A stretch of DNA of 64,000 nt from contig NZ_SSXE01000012.1 of NCBI RefSeq assembly GCF_021699195.1, positions 22,670 through 86,669 of the forward strand, written 5' to 3'. Below, piece by piece: positions 16,033 to 24,093 of the stretch. Each line of letters begins with the position of its first letter. Position 1 is the stretch's first letter. The DNA is from Nonomuraea sp. MG754425 (lineage in GTDB: Bacteria > Actinomycetota > Actinomycetes > Streptosporangiales > Streptosporangiaceae). Below the pieces are notes generated by a model, which was not told the origin of the DNA, ran no database searches, and worked only from the letters and a program-made list of their open reading frames with translations. Position numbers and translations under genes: made by a program.

Positions 16033-16920
16033 TCACGGCAGGTGGCGGACCCACTGGGTGACGAGCGGGCGGTAGCCGCGACGTGCCCAGAACGGTGTCG
16101 AGAGCGGGTTCGGCAGCGCGTGGTGCAGCGCCATGATCGACACGCCGTGCGCCGCCGCCGCGTCGTGCGCCACCTCGGTGAGCGCCGCGCCCACGCCCCG
16201 GCCGCGTGCCGACGGCTCGACGTACATGACGCCCAGGTACGCCGTCGGCGTGTCGTTCACGGCGTGCGCGATCCAGCCGGACCGCTCCGGGGGCTCCACG
16301 ATGACGCACCCGACGGGGTTGCCGTCCGACTCGGCCAGCCAGCACCAGTTCAGCGGCAGCACCTCGCCCCACACCGACTCCCTGAGCCGCTCCCTCGTGG
16401 ACGCGCGTACCGTCACCCAGCCGAACTGCGCGTCGTAGGCCACCAGCCGCTCGTACATCCGCGTCACCACCTCCAGGTCGCCGGCCCCGGCCCGGCGGAC
16501 GACGAGGCCGGCCGGCGGCTCGGTGACCGGGCGGACGCGGCGCACGGCCAGCGCGGTCATGGGGGCGAAGCCGCGTAGCGCGAGGGCGCGGACGGGTGCG
16601 GTGTCCCGGCTGGGCCAGAGCACGCTCAGGGCCTGGCCGGGCTCGTCGCGGCGGGGCAGGGCCAGCCACCGGTCGACGAGTTCGCCGAGCGCGGCCTCCG
16701 GGTCGGCGCCGGCCACGCGGGCCCTGAGGCGGTGGACGACGAGCGGGGACCAGCAGGCCGGCAGGGTGTCGGGGTGCAGCCGGTCGGAGGCGGCGAGTCC
16801 GATGCCGTCGGCCACTTCGAGCAGTTCCTCGCCGCGTTTGGCGGTCAGCTCGTCCTGGCCGGCGAGGAGCGGGTCGGCGGCGTACACGCGGGCCGCGTGC
16901 TCTTTGATCGGGTCGTCCAT
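16033..16920 (-). CDS. GNAT-family N-acetyltransferase
   Basis: The 295-residue protein has a C-terminal GNAT domain (~140-295), with the acetyl-CoA loop in VEPSARGRGVGAAL (~243-256) and the terminal FWARRGYRPL strand. The N-terminal ~130 residues form a separate, Ala/Leu-rich region. It is convergent with the UDP-glucose dehydrogenase (6-bp gap) and immediately downstream of the purKE terminator region on the same strand. Whether it is a peptide, aminoglycoside or small-molecule acetyltransferase cannot be told. Confidence 0.85.
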   Translation of the reverse strand: MDDPIKEHAARVYAADPLLAGQDELTAKRGEELLEVADGIGLAASDRLHPDTLPACWSPLVVHRLRARVAGADPEAALGELVDRWLALPRRDEPGQALSVLWPSRDTAPVRALALRGFAPMTALAVRRVRPVTEPPAGLVVRRAGAGDLEVVTRMYERLVAYDAQFGWVTVRASTRERLRESVWGEVLPLNWCWLAESDGNPVGCVIVEPPERSGWIAHAVNDTPTAYLGVMYVEPSARGRGVGAALTEVAHDAAAAHGVSIMALHHALPNPLSTPFWARRGYRPLVTQWVRHLP

Positions 16921-16950
16921 GGCCGCACCCTAGCCGCCGTCAACCCCAGG

Positions 16951-16986
16951 AAAAAGCACTTGACGACCGGCCGCGAACCGGCCGTC
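16951..16986 (-). terminator. Probable intrinsic terminator downstream of purKE
   Basis: On the minus strand an imperfect 9-bp stem (16986-16978 with 16970-16962, 8 of 9 pairs, 7-nt loop) is followed after 6 nt by TTTTT (16955-16951). It lies just beyond the purE stop at 16989. The gap before the T-run makes it weaker than a classical terminator. Confidence 0.5.
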
Positions 16987-16988
16987 TC

Positions 16989-17480
16989 TCACAACCCGGC
17001 GGCCTCGGCGCGCAGTTTCTCGCCCTTGGCGTACGCCTGCTCCGTCAACCGCTCCTGGAACTTCGCCATCTTCTCGCGCAGCCCGGCGTCGGAGGCCGCG
17101 AGGATCCGCACGGCCAGCAGCCCCGCGTTGCGTGCCCCGCCGACGGCCACCGTGGCCACCGGCACGCCGGCCGGCATCTGCACGATCGACAGCAGGGAGT
17201 CCATCCCGTCGAGGTACTTCAGCGGCACCGGCACCCCGATCACCGGCAGCGGCGTCACCGAGGCCAGCATCCCGGGCAGGTGGGCGGCCCCGCCCGCGCC
17301 GGCGATGATCACCTGGACGCCGCGGCCGGCCGCCTGACGGCCGTAGTCGATCATCTCGGTCGGCATGCGGTGCGCCGAGACCACGTCGGCCTCGAACGGC
17401 ACCCCGAACTCGGCGACGGCCTGCGCGGCGGCCTTCATGACCGGCCAGTCGGAGTCGCTGCCCATGACGATCCCGATCAT
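16989..17480 (-). CDS. purE: N5-carboxyaminoimidazole ribonucleotide mutase (PurE class I)
   Basis: PurE converts N5-CAIR to CAIR in purine biosynthesis and acts as a cytosolic octamer. The 163 residues carry the class I signature: GSDSDWP (7-13), the SAHRMP active-site histidine (~39-44), and [11 protein letters not shown] (~70-80). The length is normal. The ATG at 17480 overlaps the purK stop by 4 bp (ATGA), so it is translated by coupling from purK. The usual PurK-then-PurE order for actinobacteria is kept. Confidence 0.97.
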   Translation of the reverse strand: MIGIVMGSDSDWPVMKAAAQAVAEFGVPFEADVVSAHRMPTEMIDYGRQAAGRGVQVIIAGAGGAAHLPGMLASVTPLPVIGVPVPLKYLDGMDSLLSIVQMPAGVPVATVAVGGARNAGLLAVRILAASDAGLREKMAKFQERLTEQAYAKGEKLRAEAAGL

Positions 17481-18625
17481 GTGTACTCCCCGGTCATGAG
17501 GTAGACGGCGGCGTGGCGGGCGCGGGCGCGGACCTCGTCGAGGTTGGAGCCGAGCGCGGTCACGTGGCCGATCTTGCGGCCGGGACGCACTTCCTTGCCG
17601 TAGAAGTGCAGCTTGATGCCGGGGTCGTGGGCGAGCACGTGCTCGTAGCGCTTGAACAGGTCGGGCTCGTCGCCACCGAGCAGGTTGGCCATGACGACGT
17701 GCTGGGCGTTCATCCTGGGCGAGCCGAGCGGCAGGTCGAGCACGGCCCGCAGGTGCTGCTCGAACTGGGAGGTCGTGGCGCCCTCGATCGTCCAGTGGCC
17801 GCTGTTGTGCGGGCGCATGGCCAGCTCGTTGACCACCATCCCGGTCTCGGTCTGGAACAGCTCCACCGCCAGCAGCCCGGTCACCCCGAGCTCGTTGGCG
17901 ATCTTCAGGCCGATGCGCTGGGCCTGCGCGGACTGCTCCTGGTCGAGCCCGGGGGCCGGCGCGATGACCTCGACGCAGATGCCGTCCTGCTGCACGGTCT
18001 CGACGACCGGGTAGCTCACGCCCTGCCCGTGCGGCGAGCGGGCGACCAGCACGGCCAGCTCCCGCTCGAACGGCACGAACGCCTCGGCCATGAGCTCGAC
18101 CCCGGTCGCGAACGCCTCGGCCGCCTCGTCGGGCGAGCGGCACACCCACACGCCGCGCCCGTCGTAGCCGCCGCGCACCGCCTTCAGCACCACCGGCCAG
18201 CCGTGCTCGCCGCCGAAGCGGATGACGTCGTCGATGGACGCCACCCGCGCCCAGGCGGGGCACGGCGCGCCGATCGCGGTCAGGCGCTCGCGCATGACGG
18301 CCTTGTCCTGGGCGTGCACGAGGGCGTCGGCGCCCGGGTGCACGACGTAGCCGTTGGCGGTCAGCGCCCTGATGTGCTCGGTGGGCACGTGCTCGTGGTC
18401 GAACGTGATGGCGTCGCAGCCCTTGGCGAACTCGCGGAGGTCACCAAGATCGCGGTAGTCTCCGACGCGCGTGTCGACGATGACCCGGGCGGCGCTCTCC
18501 TCGGGGTTGTTGGCCAGCACCCGCAGCTCGATGCCGAGCGCGATGGCGGGCGGCTGCGACATCCTGGCCAGCTGACCCGCGCCGACGATGCCGACGACCG
18601 GTCCGATGGGGCTGTAGGAACTCAC
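17477..18625 (-). CDS. purK: N5-carboxyaminoimidazole ribonucleotide synthase
   Basis: PurK is an ATP-grasp enzyme that makes N5-CAIR from AIR, bicarbonate and ATP, the substrate of PurE. The 382 residues include an N-terminal [11 protein letters not shown] nucleotide-fold motif, the central ATP-grasp region with [14 protein letters not shown] (~141-154), and [18 protein letters not shown] (~259-276) near the metal and ATP ligands. The GTG at 18625 (VSSYSPIGP) is chosen because the PurK core starts directly after it. The open frame continues upstream with non-homologous sequence. It forms the purKE operon. Confidence 0.96.
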   Translation of the reverse strand: MSSYSPIGPVVGIVGAGQLARMSQPPAIALGIELRVLANNPEESAARVIVDTRVGDYRDLGDLREFAKGCDAITFDHEHVPTEHIRALTANGYVVHPGADALVHAQDKAVMRERLTAIGAPCPAWARVASIDDVIRFGGEHGWPVVLKAVRGGYDGRGVWVCRSPDEAAEAFATGVELMAEAFVPFERELAVLVARSPHGQGVSYPVVETVQQDGICVEVIAPAPGLDQEQSAQAQRIGLKIANELGVTGLLAVELFQTETGMVVNELAMRPHNSGHWTIEGATTSQFEQHLRAVLDLPLGSPRMNAQHVVMANLLGGDEPDLFKRYEHVLAHDPGIKLHFYGKEVRPGRKIGHVTALGSNLDEVRARARHAAVYLMTGEYT

Positions 18626-18962
18626 GGCAGGTGAGCTTACCCGGACGCTACGACTTTCCCCGCCCCCGCCCCTGGCCGGCGCGGGACGAGGGCTGGACGG
18701 CCGTTCCGGGTTGCCCGACGGACGCGAGCCGCACGACGGCGGCACGATCAAGGCGCGATCCGGCGGGCACGACCGCCCAGCGTTCGCCGCGCCCTCGAAC
18801 TGTTCGCAGCTTAAAACTTCTGTAATGGATATGCCGGGCATAGGGCGCTTTTTCGCAAGACGTCCTTTCTGACGTTTGTTCATCCGTCTGACGCCCGCGC
18901 GACACCCCGGCCGGTACGCTGGGTGCGTCCATGCGCGACAAGGGAAGGGACCGAGCAGCGAC
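18626..18962. other. 337-bp divergent intergenic region purK / gtrA
   Basis: The left two thirds is GC-rich and featureless. The right part (18800-18890) is AT-richer, including a CTTAAAACTTCTGTAATG stretch and TTTTTCG, and is the likely promoter area for the rightward gtrA gene. GGGAAGGG at 18941-18948 is the nearest purine run to the gtrA GTG. I see no RNA gene or clear terminator. Confidence 0.4.
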
Positions 18963-19448
18963 GTGGAGCTCGCACAACGCCTCTACCAGCGGTTTTCCAC
19001 CCTTGTGCACGAGCTGGCGAAGTTCGGCAGCATCGGGGCCATCGCCTTCGTGCTCGACACGACCATCTACAACGTGCTCCTCCTGGGCTTCGAGTGGGGG
19101 CCGCTGACGTCCAAGGTCGTGGCGACCACGATCTCGGCGACGTTCGCCTACCTCGGCAACCGGTTCTGGACGTTCCGGCACCGCGAGCAGAGCGGGCTGG
19201 GCCGGGAATATTTCCTGTTCTTCCTGCTCAACGGCATCGCACTGCTGTTCGGGCTGCTGGTGATCGGCTTCACCAAGTACACCCTCCACCTGAACGACGG
19301 CCTCAGCCTCAACATCGCCAACTTCGTCGGCATCGGGCTCGGCACGCTGTTCCGCTTCTGGTCCTACAAGAAGTGGGTGTTCCTGGAGGCCACCGACCCC
19401 GTCCCGGTCGAACTGCCCCAGGGCGGCGGCGTCACGCGGGAGCGCTGA
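18963..19448 (+). CDS. GtrA-family membrane protein
   Basis: A 161-residue integral membrane protein with four predicted segments: IGAIAFVLDTTIYNVLL, VVATTISATFAYLGN, YFLFFLLNGIALLFGLLV and LNIANFVGIGLGTLFRFW. It has the GtrA-typical RFWTFRH and KKWVF motifs. Family members are thought to flip or assist polyprenyl-linked sugars for glycosylation of surface polymers. The start is the GTG at 18963; its ribosome site is weak (a GAAGGG run about 14 nt away). Its last eight codons lie in a 26-bp sequence that is duplicated at the end of the histidine kinase gene 1.58 kb downstream. Confidence 0.88.
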   Translation: MELAQRLYQRFSTLVHELAKFGSIGAIAFVLDTTIYNVLLLGFEWGPLTSKVVATTISATFAYLGNRFWTFRHREQSGLGREYFLFFLLNGIALLFGLLVIGFTKYTLHLNDGLSLNIANFVGIGLGTLFRFWSYKKWVFLEATDPVPVELPQGGGVTRER

Positions 19449-19450
19449 CC
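19425..19450 (+). repeat. Duplicated gene-junction repeat, copy 1
   Basis: The 26 bp from GGCGGCGTCACG to CGCTGACC match 21003-21028 at 25 of 26 positions in the same orientation; a looser match extends a few bases left with a 3-nt length difference. Copy 1 contains the gtrA stop on the plus strand. On the minus strand it also contains an in-frame VSAPA-stop equal to the histidine kinase tail. Confidence 0.9.
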
Positions 19451-19464
19451 GGCCCGTACGCGCT

Positions 19465-20844
19465 TCAGGCGCCCACGAACAGGCCGATCACGGTGGCCGC
19501 GGTGCCGACGATCTGCAGCCCGGTGTTGAGGTTCTCCCTGTTCTGCGACAGGTGCCCGGCCGGCAGCGCCGCCTGAGGCCGCGCGGCGACGCCGAGCGCG
19601 GCGTCGATGCTCTGCGCGAGGCTCTGGGCGTACTGCTCGCCCGCCGAGGTCTGCTGCAGCCCGCGCAGCGCCGCGTCCGCCTCGATGAGCCTGCCGAGCT
19701 GGACGCAGGCGACCCCGTGGACGAACAGCGCGGCCCTGCGGTCCCGGCCGTTCATCGCCTGGAGGGCGTCGTGCTCGGCGTTGCTCCACCGGCCGGCCCG
19801 GAGGTGGAGCAGCGCGCGCACGGACAGCGCGCGGAAGTCGTGGGGCCTCCTCTCCAGCACCTTCTCCGCCTCCTCCAGGGCGTCGTCGTCCCGGTCGAAG
19901 AAGAGCAGCAGCATCGACCGCATGCTCCGGGCGGCGACGTTGCCCGGCCGCAGGGCGAGGATCTGGTCGGCCGCCGCCAGCGCGTGGTCGTACTCCTCCA
20001 TGTCGAAGCACGCGGTCAGCTTGATGTCGGCCAGGCTGATCGCGTCGCTCGACGAGCCGTAGCGCCCGCCGGCCAGCAGCCGGCGCAGGGCGTTCTCCTT
20101 GTCGCCCCTGGCGTAGTGGACGACCGCCATGACCGCGTACGCCAGGTGGCCGCCCCCGCTGAACTCCATCGCCCTCCTCGCGGCCACCTCCGCGGCGTCC
20201 AGGTCACCGGCGTAGGCGCGGGCCAGCGTGAGCGCGCAACAGGCGAGCACGGATCCCGGGCAGAGCCGGTAGGCCGCGTCGGCGTCGGCGAGGGCGAGCG
20301 CGTACCTGCTGTCGTCGCCGTGCAGCAGGCCACGGAAGGCGAGCGCGTTCACGTGCTGGGGGAAGCGGGCGAGGATGGCGTTGAGATCCCCCATGACCGC
20401 GTCCGGCTGCTCCTCCGCCTCTCTGCAGCCGGCTCTGGTGAGGCGGAGGTCGGGGTGCACGGGGTGGCGGGCGATGGCCCGGTCCAGCACGTCGAGCGCC
20501 TCGCCGGGCATGCCGCACTCGTGGTGCAGCCGGGCGAACATCAGCGCCGCGTCGGGGCTGTCGGGGGCGTGCCCGGTCAGGGTGTCGAGGGCGTCCCACG
20601 CCTCATGGGGGCGGCCCATGTCGATGTTGGCCAGCCCCAAGGCCGTGATCGCGCTGATCGACGCCGGGTCGCGGTGGACCGCCCGCAGCGCGACGTCGTG
20701 CGCGGCGGGGACGTGCCCGTGATCGAGCAGCACCTTCGCGCGAACGGCGAGGTTCTCCGCGGACGGATCGCTCTCCACGGCCCGCGCCGAGGCGTGGTAG
20801 GCGGCCGCGAGATTTCCGGCAAGGCGTAAGTCCTCGGGCTTCAT
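19465..20844 (-). CDS. Tetratricopeptide-repeat protein with C-terminal membrane anchor
   Basis: The 459-residue protein is built of about ten TPR-like helical pairs (patterns such as ALGLANIDMGRPHEAW, ALDVLDRAIARHP, ALAAADQILALRPGN and ALEEAEKVLERRP). It ends in one hydrophobic segment, LQIVGTAATVIGLFVG, so it is probably tail-anchored with the TPRs in the cytosol. The ATG at 20844 has GGGGAGC upstream. It sits between gtrA and the histidine kinase and is bracketed by a nearly perfect 26-bp direct repeat, which suggests it was inserted between two genes that once touched. Its role is unknown; TPR domains mediate protein contacts. Confidence 0.8.
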   Translation of the reverse strand: MKPEDLRLAGNLAAAYHASARAVESDPSAENLAVRAKVLLDHGHVPAAHDVALRAVHRDPASISAITALGLANIDMGRPHEAWDALDTLTGHAPDSPDAALMFARLHHECGMPGEALDVLDRAIARHPVHPDLRLTRAGCREAEEQPDAVMGDLNAILARFPQHVNALAFRGLLHGDDSRYALALADADAAYRLCPGSVLACCALTLARAYAGDLDAAEVAARRAMEFSGGGHLAYAVMAVVHYARGDKENALRRLLAGGRYGSSSDAISLADIKLTACFDMEEYDHALAAADQILALRPGNVAARSMRSMLLLFFDRDDDALEEAEKVLERRPHDFRALSVRALLHLRAGRWSNAEHDALQAMNGRDRRAALFVHGVACVQLGRLIEADAALRGLQQTSAGEQYAQSLAQSIDAALGVAARPQAALPAGHLSQNRENLNTGLQIVGTAATVIGLFVGA

Positions 20845-21002
20845 GCGCTGCTCCCCGCTCCCCGTTCGATATGCGGTATTCGACCACCGCCGAACGCGGC
20901 ACACAAGCACCTTGACGCGGCATTACCGGCAAGAGTGAACTCCAAAAGTGAGACTCGTCCGATTCATCCAGCCGACGGCGGCCGGTGCCGAGCGTCGGTC
21001 AG

Positions 21003-21028
21003 GGCGGCGTCACGCGGGACCGCTGACC
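21003..21028 (+). repeat. Duplicated gene-junction repeat, copy 2
   Basis: Copy 2 of the 26-bp repeat (25/26 identical to 19425-19450). On the minus strand it carries the true histidine kinase end (VSGPA-stop). On the plus strand it would encode GGVTRDR-stop, one residue different from the real GtrA end GGVTRER-stop. Each copy therefore preserves both gene ends. Confidence 0.9.
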
Positions 21029-22287
21029 ACGCGGGTCCTGCCGTCGTCCTCGGCCGGCCGCAGGAAGATGGCGAAGGTCGCGGGGCGGCGCCGCACCAGT
21101 TCCAGCCGCCCGCCGTCGGCGGCGGCCAGCGCGCGGGCCAGCGTCAGCCCGAGCCCGGTGCCACCCCCTCCGCTGACGTTCCGGTCGAAGATCTTGGGGG
21201 CGATCTCGTCGGCGATGCCGGGGCCCTCGTCGGCCACCTCGATGACGATGTAGTTGTCGCCGCAGGAGGTGCTGACGGTCACGGCCCCGCCGCCGTGCCG
21301 CAGGGAGTTCTCCAGCAGGGAGGCGATGACCTGGCCGAAGCCGCCGGTGGTGGCCAGCGCCTTCAGTCCGCGGGAGCCGTCGAGCTGCAGCGTGCGGCCC
21401 GCGTCGCGGAACACCGGCTCCCACTCGGTGATCTGCTGGACGAGCACCTCGTCGATCGAGACCGGCTCGGCCTGGGCGTGCCGCTGGCGGCGGGCCGCGG
21501 CCAGCAGCTCGTCGATCACGGCGGTGAGCCGCTCGGCCTGGACGATCGCCGCCTCGCCCTCCTCCCGGACCACGTCGGGCTCGTTGGAGGAGGCGACGAT
21601 CTCCTCCAGGCGCATGGTGAGCCCGGTCAGCGGGGTGCGGAGCTGGTGGGAGGCGTCGGTGGCGAACTCGCGTTCGCGGGTGAGCAGGTCGGAGATACGG
21701 GTGGCGCTGCGGTCGAGCACCTGCGCCACACGGTCGAGTTCGGGGATGCCGTAGCGGTGTTTGCTCGGGCGCGCGTCTCCCGAGCCCAGCCGTTCGGCGA
21801 TCTTGGCCAGGTCCTGCAGGGGCAGTGTCAGGCGGCGTGACTGCACGACGGCCAGACTCACGGCCACCGCGAGGGCGGCTCCGGCCAGGGCCACGATGAG
21901 CAGCAGGCGAGCCCGTACGTCCTGCTCGACCTGATCGCGGTCGCGGCTGATCCGCACGTAGACACCCGTGTTGGTCTGGGCGTCCTCCGTCATGAGGTGA
22001 CCCGACGGCGGGGGGCTGCCGACGACGGTCACCCGCAGGGGGGTTCCGCGCTCCCAGATCTGGATGAACCTGCCTGGGTACTTTTGTTCCAGTTGCTGGG
22101 GGTCGAGCGGCGTCTCCTGGACGCGGGCATACTCCACCTCTCCCACGAGACGCTTGGCTTCCGCCCCGAGCTCCTGAGCCGCCTCATCGACGATCAGACG
22201 GCTGACGACGACGCCCAGGGGGACCCCCAGCAGCAGGACCGCGATTACCGCGACGACCAGGGTGGAGGAGAGCAGTCGGCGGCGCAT
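21010..22287 (-). CDS. Sensor histidine kinase
   Basis: The 425-residue kinase has two membrane segments (~7-29 and ~148-170) flanking a ~115-residue extracytoplasmic sensor without a recognisable PAS/Cache motif, then a HAMP linker. The DHp phospho-acceptor is His ~213 in FATDASHQLRTPL. An HATPase_c domain follows with the N box ENSLRHGG, G1 DEGPGIADE and G2 GGGTGLGLT. It phosphorylates the response regulator encoded 3 bp upstream. The stimulus cannot be inferred; the extracytoplasmic loop is rich in Gln, Pro and charged residues. The 3' end lies in the duplicated 26-bp repeat. Confidence 0.95.
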   Translation of the reverse strand: MRRRLLSSTLVVAVIAVLLLGVPLGVVVSRLIVDEAAQELGAEAKRLVGEVEYARVQETPLDPQQLEQKYPGRFIQIWERGTPLRVTVVGSPPPSGHLMTEDAQTNTGVYVRISRDRDQVEQDVRARLLLIVALAGAALAVAVSLAVVQSRRLTLPLQDLAKIAERLGSGDARPSKHRYGIPELDRVAQVLDRSATRISDLLTREREFATDASHQLRTPLTGLTMRLEEIVASSNEPDVVREEGEAAIVQAERLTAVIDELLAAARRQRHAQAEPVSIDEVLVQQITEWEPVFRDAGRTLQLDGSRGLKALATTGGFGQVIASLLENSLRHGGGAVTVSTSCGDNYIVIEVADEGPGIADEIAPKIFDRNVSGGGGTGLGLTLARALAAADGGRLELVRRRPATFAIFLRPAEDDGRTRVVSGPA

Positions 22288-22290
22288 CCC

Positions 22291-22959
22291 CTACTCGCGC
22301 TCGAACCGGAAGCCGACCCCCCGGACGGTCGTGATGTAGCGCGGCTTGGCCGCGTCGTCACCGAGCTTGCGGCGCAGCCACGAGATGTGCATGTCGAGCG
22401 TCTTGGTGGAACCCCACCAGTTGGTGTCCCACACCTCGCGCATGATCTGCTCGCGGGTGACGACCTTGCCGGCGTCGCGGACCAGGACGCGGAGCAGGTC
22501 GAACTCCTTGGTGGTCAGGTGCAGCTCCTTCTCCCCCATCCAGGCGCGCCTGGAGTCGGCGTCGATGCGCACACCCTGGACGACCGGCGTCTCGGAGGTG
22601 CCGCGGCGCAGCAGTGCCCGGACCCTGGCCAGCAGTTCGGCCAGCCGGAACGGCTTGGTGACGTAGTCGTCGGCGCCGGCGTCGAGGCCGACGACGGTGT
22701 CGACCTCGTCGACGCGGGCGGTGAGTATCAGAACCGGGGTGCCGTGCCCCTCGGCACGGATCCGGCGGGCCACCTCCAGGCCGTCCATTTCTGGCAGGCC
22801 AAGGTCAAGAACGATCAGGTCGATGCCGCCCGACAGAGCCCTCTCCAGGGCCTGGGGGCCGTCGGGGCTCACCTCGACCTGATAGCCCTCACGGCGCAGC
22901 GCACGCGCGAGTGGCTCTGAGATCGAGGTGTCATCCTCGGCGAGAAGTACGCAGGTCAT
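22291..22959 (-). CDS. OmpR-family response regulator
   Basis: The 222 residues comprise a receiver domain (1-115), with the phosphorylatable Asp ~51 in LIVLDLGLPEMDG, acidic AEDD (7-10) and Lys in VTKPFR (~101), and a winged-helix Trans_reg_C domain (~125-222) with TTKEFDLLRVL and LDMHISWLRRKLGDD. It is the first gene of the two-component operon. A near-palindrome with CGATCG at both ends lies 5 bp upstream of the ATG and is a good candidate for autoregulation. No clear Shine-Dalgarno sequence is present at usual distance. Target genes are unknown. Confidence 0.95.
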   Translation of the reverse strand: MTCVLLAEDDTSISEPLARALRREGYQVEVSPDGPQALERALSGGIDLIVLDLGLPEMDGLEVARRIRAEGHGTPVLILTARVDEVDTVVGLDAGADDYVTKPFRLAELLARVRALLRRGTSETPVVQGVRIDADSRRAWMGEKELHLTTKEFDLLRVLVRDAGKVVTREQIMREVWDTNWWGSTKTLDMHISWLRRKLGDDAAKPRYITTVRGVGFRFERE

Positions 22960-23290
22960 GAACCGATCGTAGGACCTTAGGCGATCGTTTCCCGGGCGCA
23001 GCGCGCGGTTTGACTCGTCGTTGACCTATCCATTGACCTGGGCAAACACAGCTAAAATACCGTAGGTCGCGATTAAAGCACCGCGGTTTCGGGGCCGGAA
23101 TACATCGGATGATCATGCCTGACGGGCGGCGGCCTCGATCATGGATGGGGGGCGTCGAACCGGCCGGCGTGTTCCGCGGGCGGGTCGCGCAGGAAGCTTC
23201 GGCGCTGCGATGGGGGGCACGGGCCTCGTTCAGGCGATCGCCCGGCGAAGGAGACGGAGGCAGGCCCGGCCGCCTCCGCCCCTCGCGGGG
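22960..23290. other. 331-bp intergenic region between bfr and the two-component operon
   Basis: The right part (23200-23290) lies just past the bfr stop and holds a 7-bp stem CGGAGGC/GCCTCCG and a CCCCTCGCGGGG hairpin, possible bfr terminators on the minus strand. The left part holds the palindrome at 22964 and an AT-richer stretch (23000-23075) with TTGACC and TAAAAT sequences in the plus direction. Their spacing does not make a standard promoter. No gene is supported here. Confidence 0.4.
22964..22987. promoter_or_regulatory. 24-bp near-palindrome upstream of the response regulator
   Basis: CGATCG (22964-22969) and CGATCG (22982-22987) flank a TAGGACCTTAGG core, itself nearly symmetric. 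It abuts the response-regulator start codon and would overlap the 5' end of the message. Likely an operator, possibly autoregulatory; the bound protein is unknown. Confidence 0.45.
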
Positions 23291-23776
23291 TCAGTCGTCG
23301 TTCGACGGCGGCTCGGCGTAGCGGGCCAGGTAGAGCTGCTCGCCCAGGCTGCGGATCAGCCCGAGCTCCGTCTCCAGGTAGTCGATGTGCTCTTCCTCGT
23401 CCTTGAGGATGTCCTCGAAGATGTTGGCCGAGGTGATGTCGCCCTTCTCACGCATGAGCTGGATCCCGGGACGCAACCGCTGCACCACCGACATCTCCAC
23501 CTCGAGGTCGGCCTTGAGCTGCTCCTCGACGGTCTGGCCGATGTGCAGCGTGCCCAGCCGCTGGTAGTTGGGCAGGCCCTCCAGGAAGAGGATGCGATCG
23601 GTGAGGCGCTCGGCGTGGCGCATCTCGTCGATCGACTCGTAACGCGTGTGCTCGGCGAGCTTCGTGTAACCCCAGTTCTCCTGCATCTTGGAGTGCAGGA
23701 AGTACTGGTTGATCGCGGTGAGCTCCGCGGTCAGTTGTTCGTTGAGCAATTCGATGATCTGCTTGTCGCCCTGCAT
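23291..23776 (-). CDS. bfr: Bacterioferritin
   Basis: Bacterioferritin stores iron as a 24-mer with heme b between subunits. The 161 residues contain the four-helix ferritin core with di-iron ligands Glu18 (LTAELTAINQY), Glu51 and His54 (DEMRHAERL), Glu94, and Glu127/His130 (DEEEHIDYLE). Met52 in the EMRH motif is the heme ligand, which makes this a true Bfr. The length is normal. It lies 24 bp downstream of bfd on the same strand; the operon is fronted by two IdeR/DtxR-type boxes. Confidence 0.96.
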   Translation of the reverse strand: MQGDKQIIELLNEQLTAELTAINQYFLHSKMQENWGYTKLAEHTRYESIDEMRHAERLTDRILFLEGLPNYQRLGTLHIGQTVEEQLKADLEVEMSVVQRLRPGIQLMREKGDITSANIFEDILKDEEEHIDYLETELGLIRSLGEQLYLARYAEPPSNDD

Positions 23777-23800
23777 AACGGGCTCCCCATCGCTATCCGG

Positions 23801-23977
23801 CTATGCGGTCGTCAGTTCTTCAGACCGCTTCAGGATCGCACAGATCTTCCGTACACAACGGGCACAGTCACCACCGGCACCAGTGGTGTCGCGGATCTGC
23901 TTCGCGCTCTTCGCCCCGGAGGCGATGCAGTCGTGCACCTCATTCTCGGTCACAGCACGACAAACGCACACGTACAT
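23801..23977 (-). CDS. bfd: Bacterioferritin-associated ferredoxin
   Basis: A 58-residue [2Fe-2S] protein that reduces ferric iron in bacterioferritin to release it. It begins MYVCVCRAVTENEV and has the four cysteines of the BFD/Fer2 family: Cys4 and Cys6 (C-x-C), then Cys38 and Cys41 in GDCARCVRK, with a further Cys46. It is too short for many ORF cut-offs but has full family architecture. It precedes bfr by 24 bp, so iron storage and release are co-expressed. The IdeR-type boxes at 24013 and 24042 lie 36 and 65 bp upstream. Confidence 0.92.
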   Translation of the reverse strand: MYVCVCRAVTENEVHDCIASGAKSAKQIRDTTGAGGDCARCVRKICAILKRSEELTTA

Positions 23978-24012
23978 CCGGGGACTGGCCTCTCACGAAG
24001 GGGACGATGCCT

Positions 24013-24031
24013 TTAGGTTAGGCACACCTAA
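24013..24031 (-). promoter_or_regulatory. IdeR/DtxR-type iron box 1 upstream of bfd-bfr
   Basis: The 19-bp sequence from TTAGGTTAGGC to ACCTAA matches the TTAGGTTAGGCTAACCTAA consensus at 17 of 19 positions. It is centred about 45 bp upstream of the bfd ATG and overlaps a TAACCT candidate -10 on the minus strand. Whether iron-loaded IdeR activates or represses here is not shown. Confidence 0.85.
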
Positions 24032-24041
24032 GGTAACCCAC

Positions 24042-24060
24042 TTTGGTAAGGCTTGCCTAC
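24042..24060 (-). promoter_or_regulatory. IdeR/DtxR-type iron box 2 upstream of bfd-bfr
   Basis: The 19-bp sequence TTTGGTAAGGCTTGCCTAC matches the DtxR/IdeR consensus at 14 of 19 positions and keeps the dyad symmetry. Its start is 29 bp from that of box 1. Tandem boxes are known before mycobacterial bacterioferritin genes, where IdeR activates. Confidence 0.6.
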
Positions 24061-24093
24061 GTTGGGTGGGTCACATTCGGCTGTCCCCCGCCG

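Noticed and set aside
23021..23058. Plus-strand promoter (TTGACC with TAAAAT) in the bfr/two-component gap
   Set aside because: Spacings of 14 or 26 bp do not fit sigma-70-type promoters, and no rightward gene follows.
23109..23321. 70-codon rightward open frame next to bfr
   Set aside because: Composition is that of noncoding GC-rich DNA, overlaps the bfr 3' end on the opposite strand and has no ribosome site.
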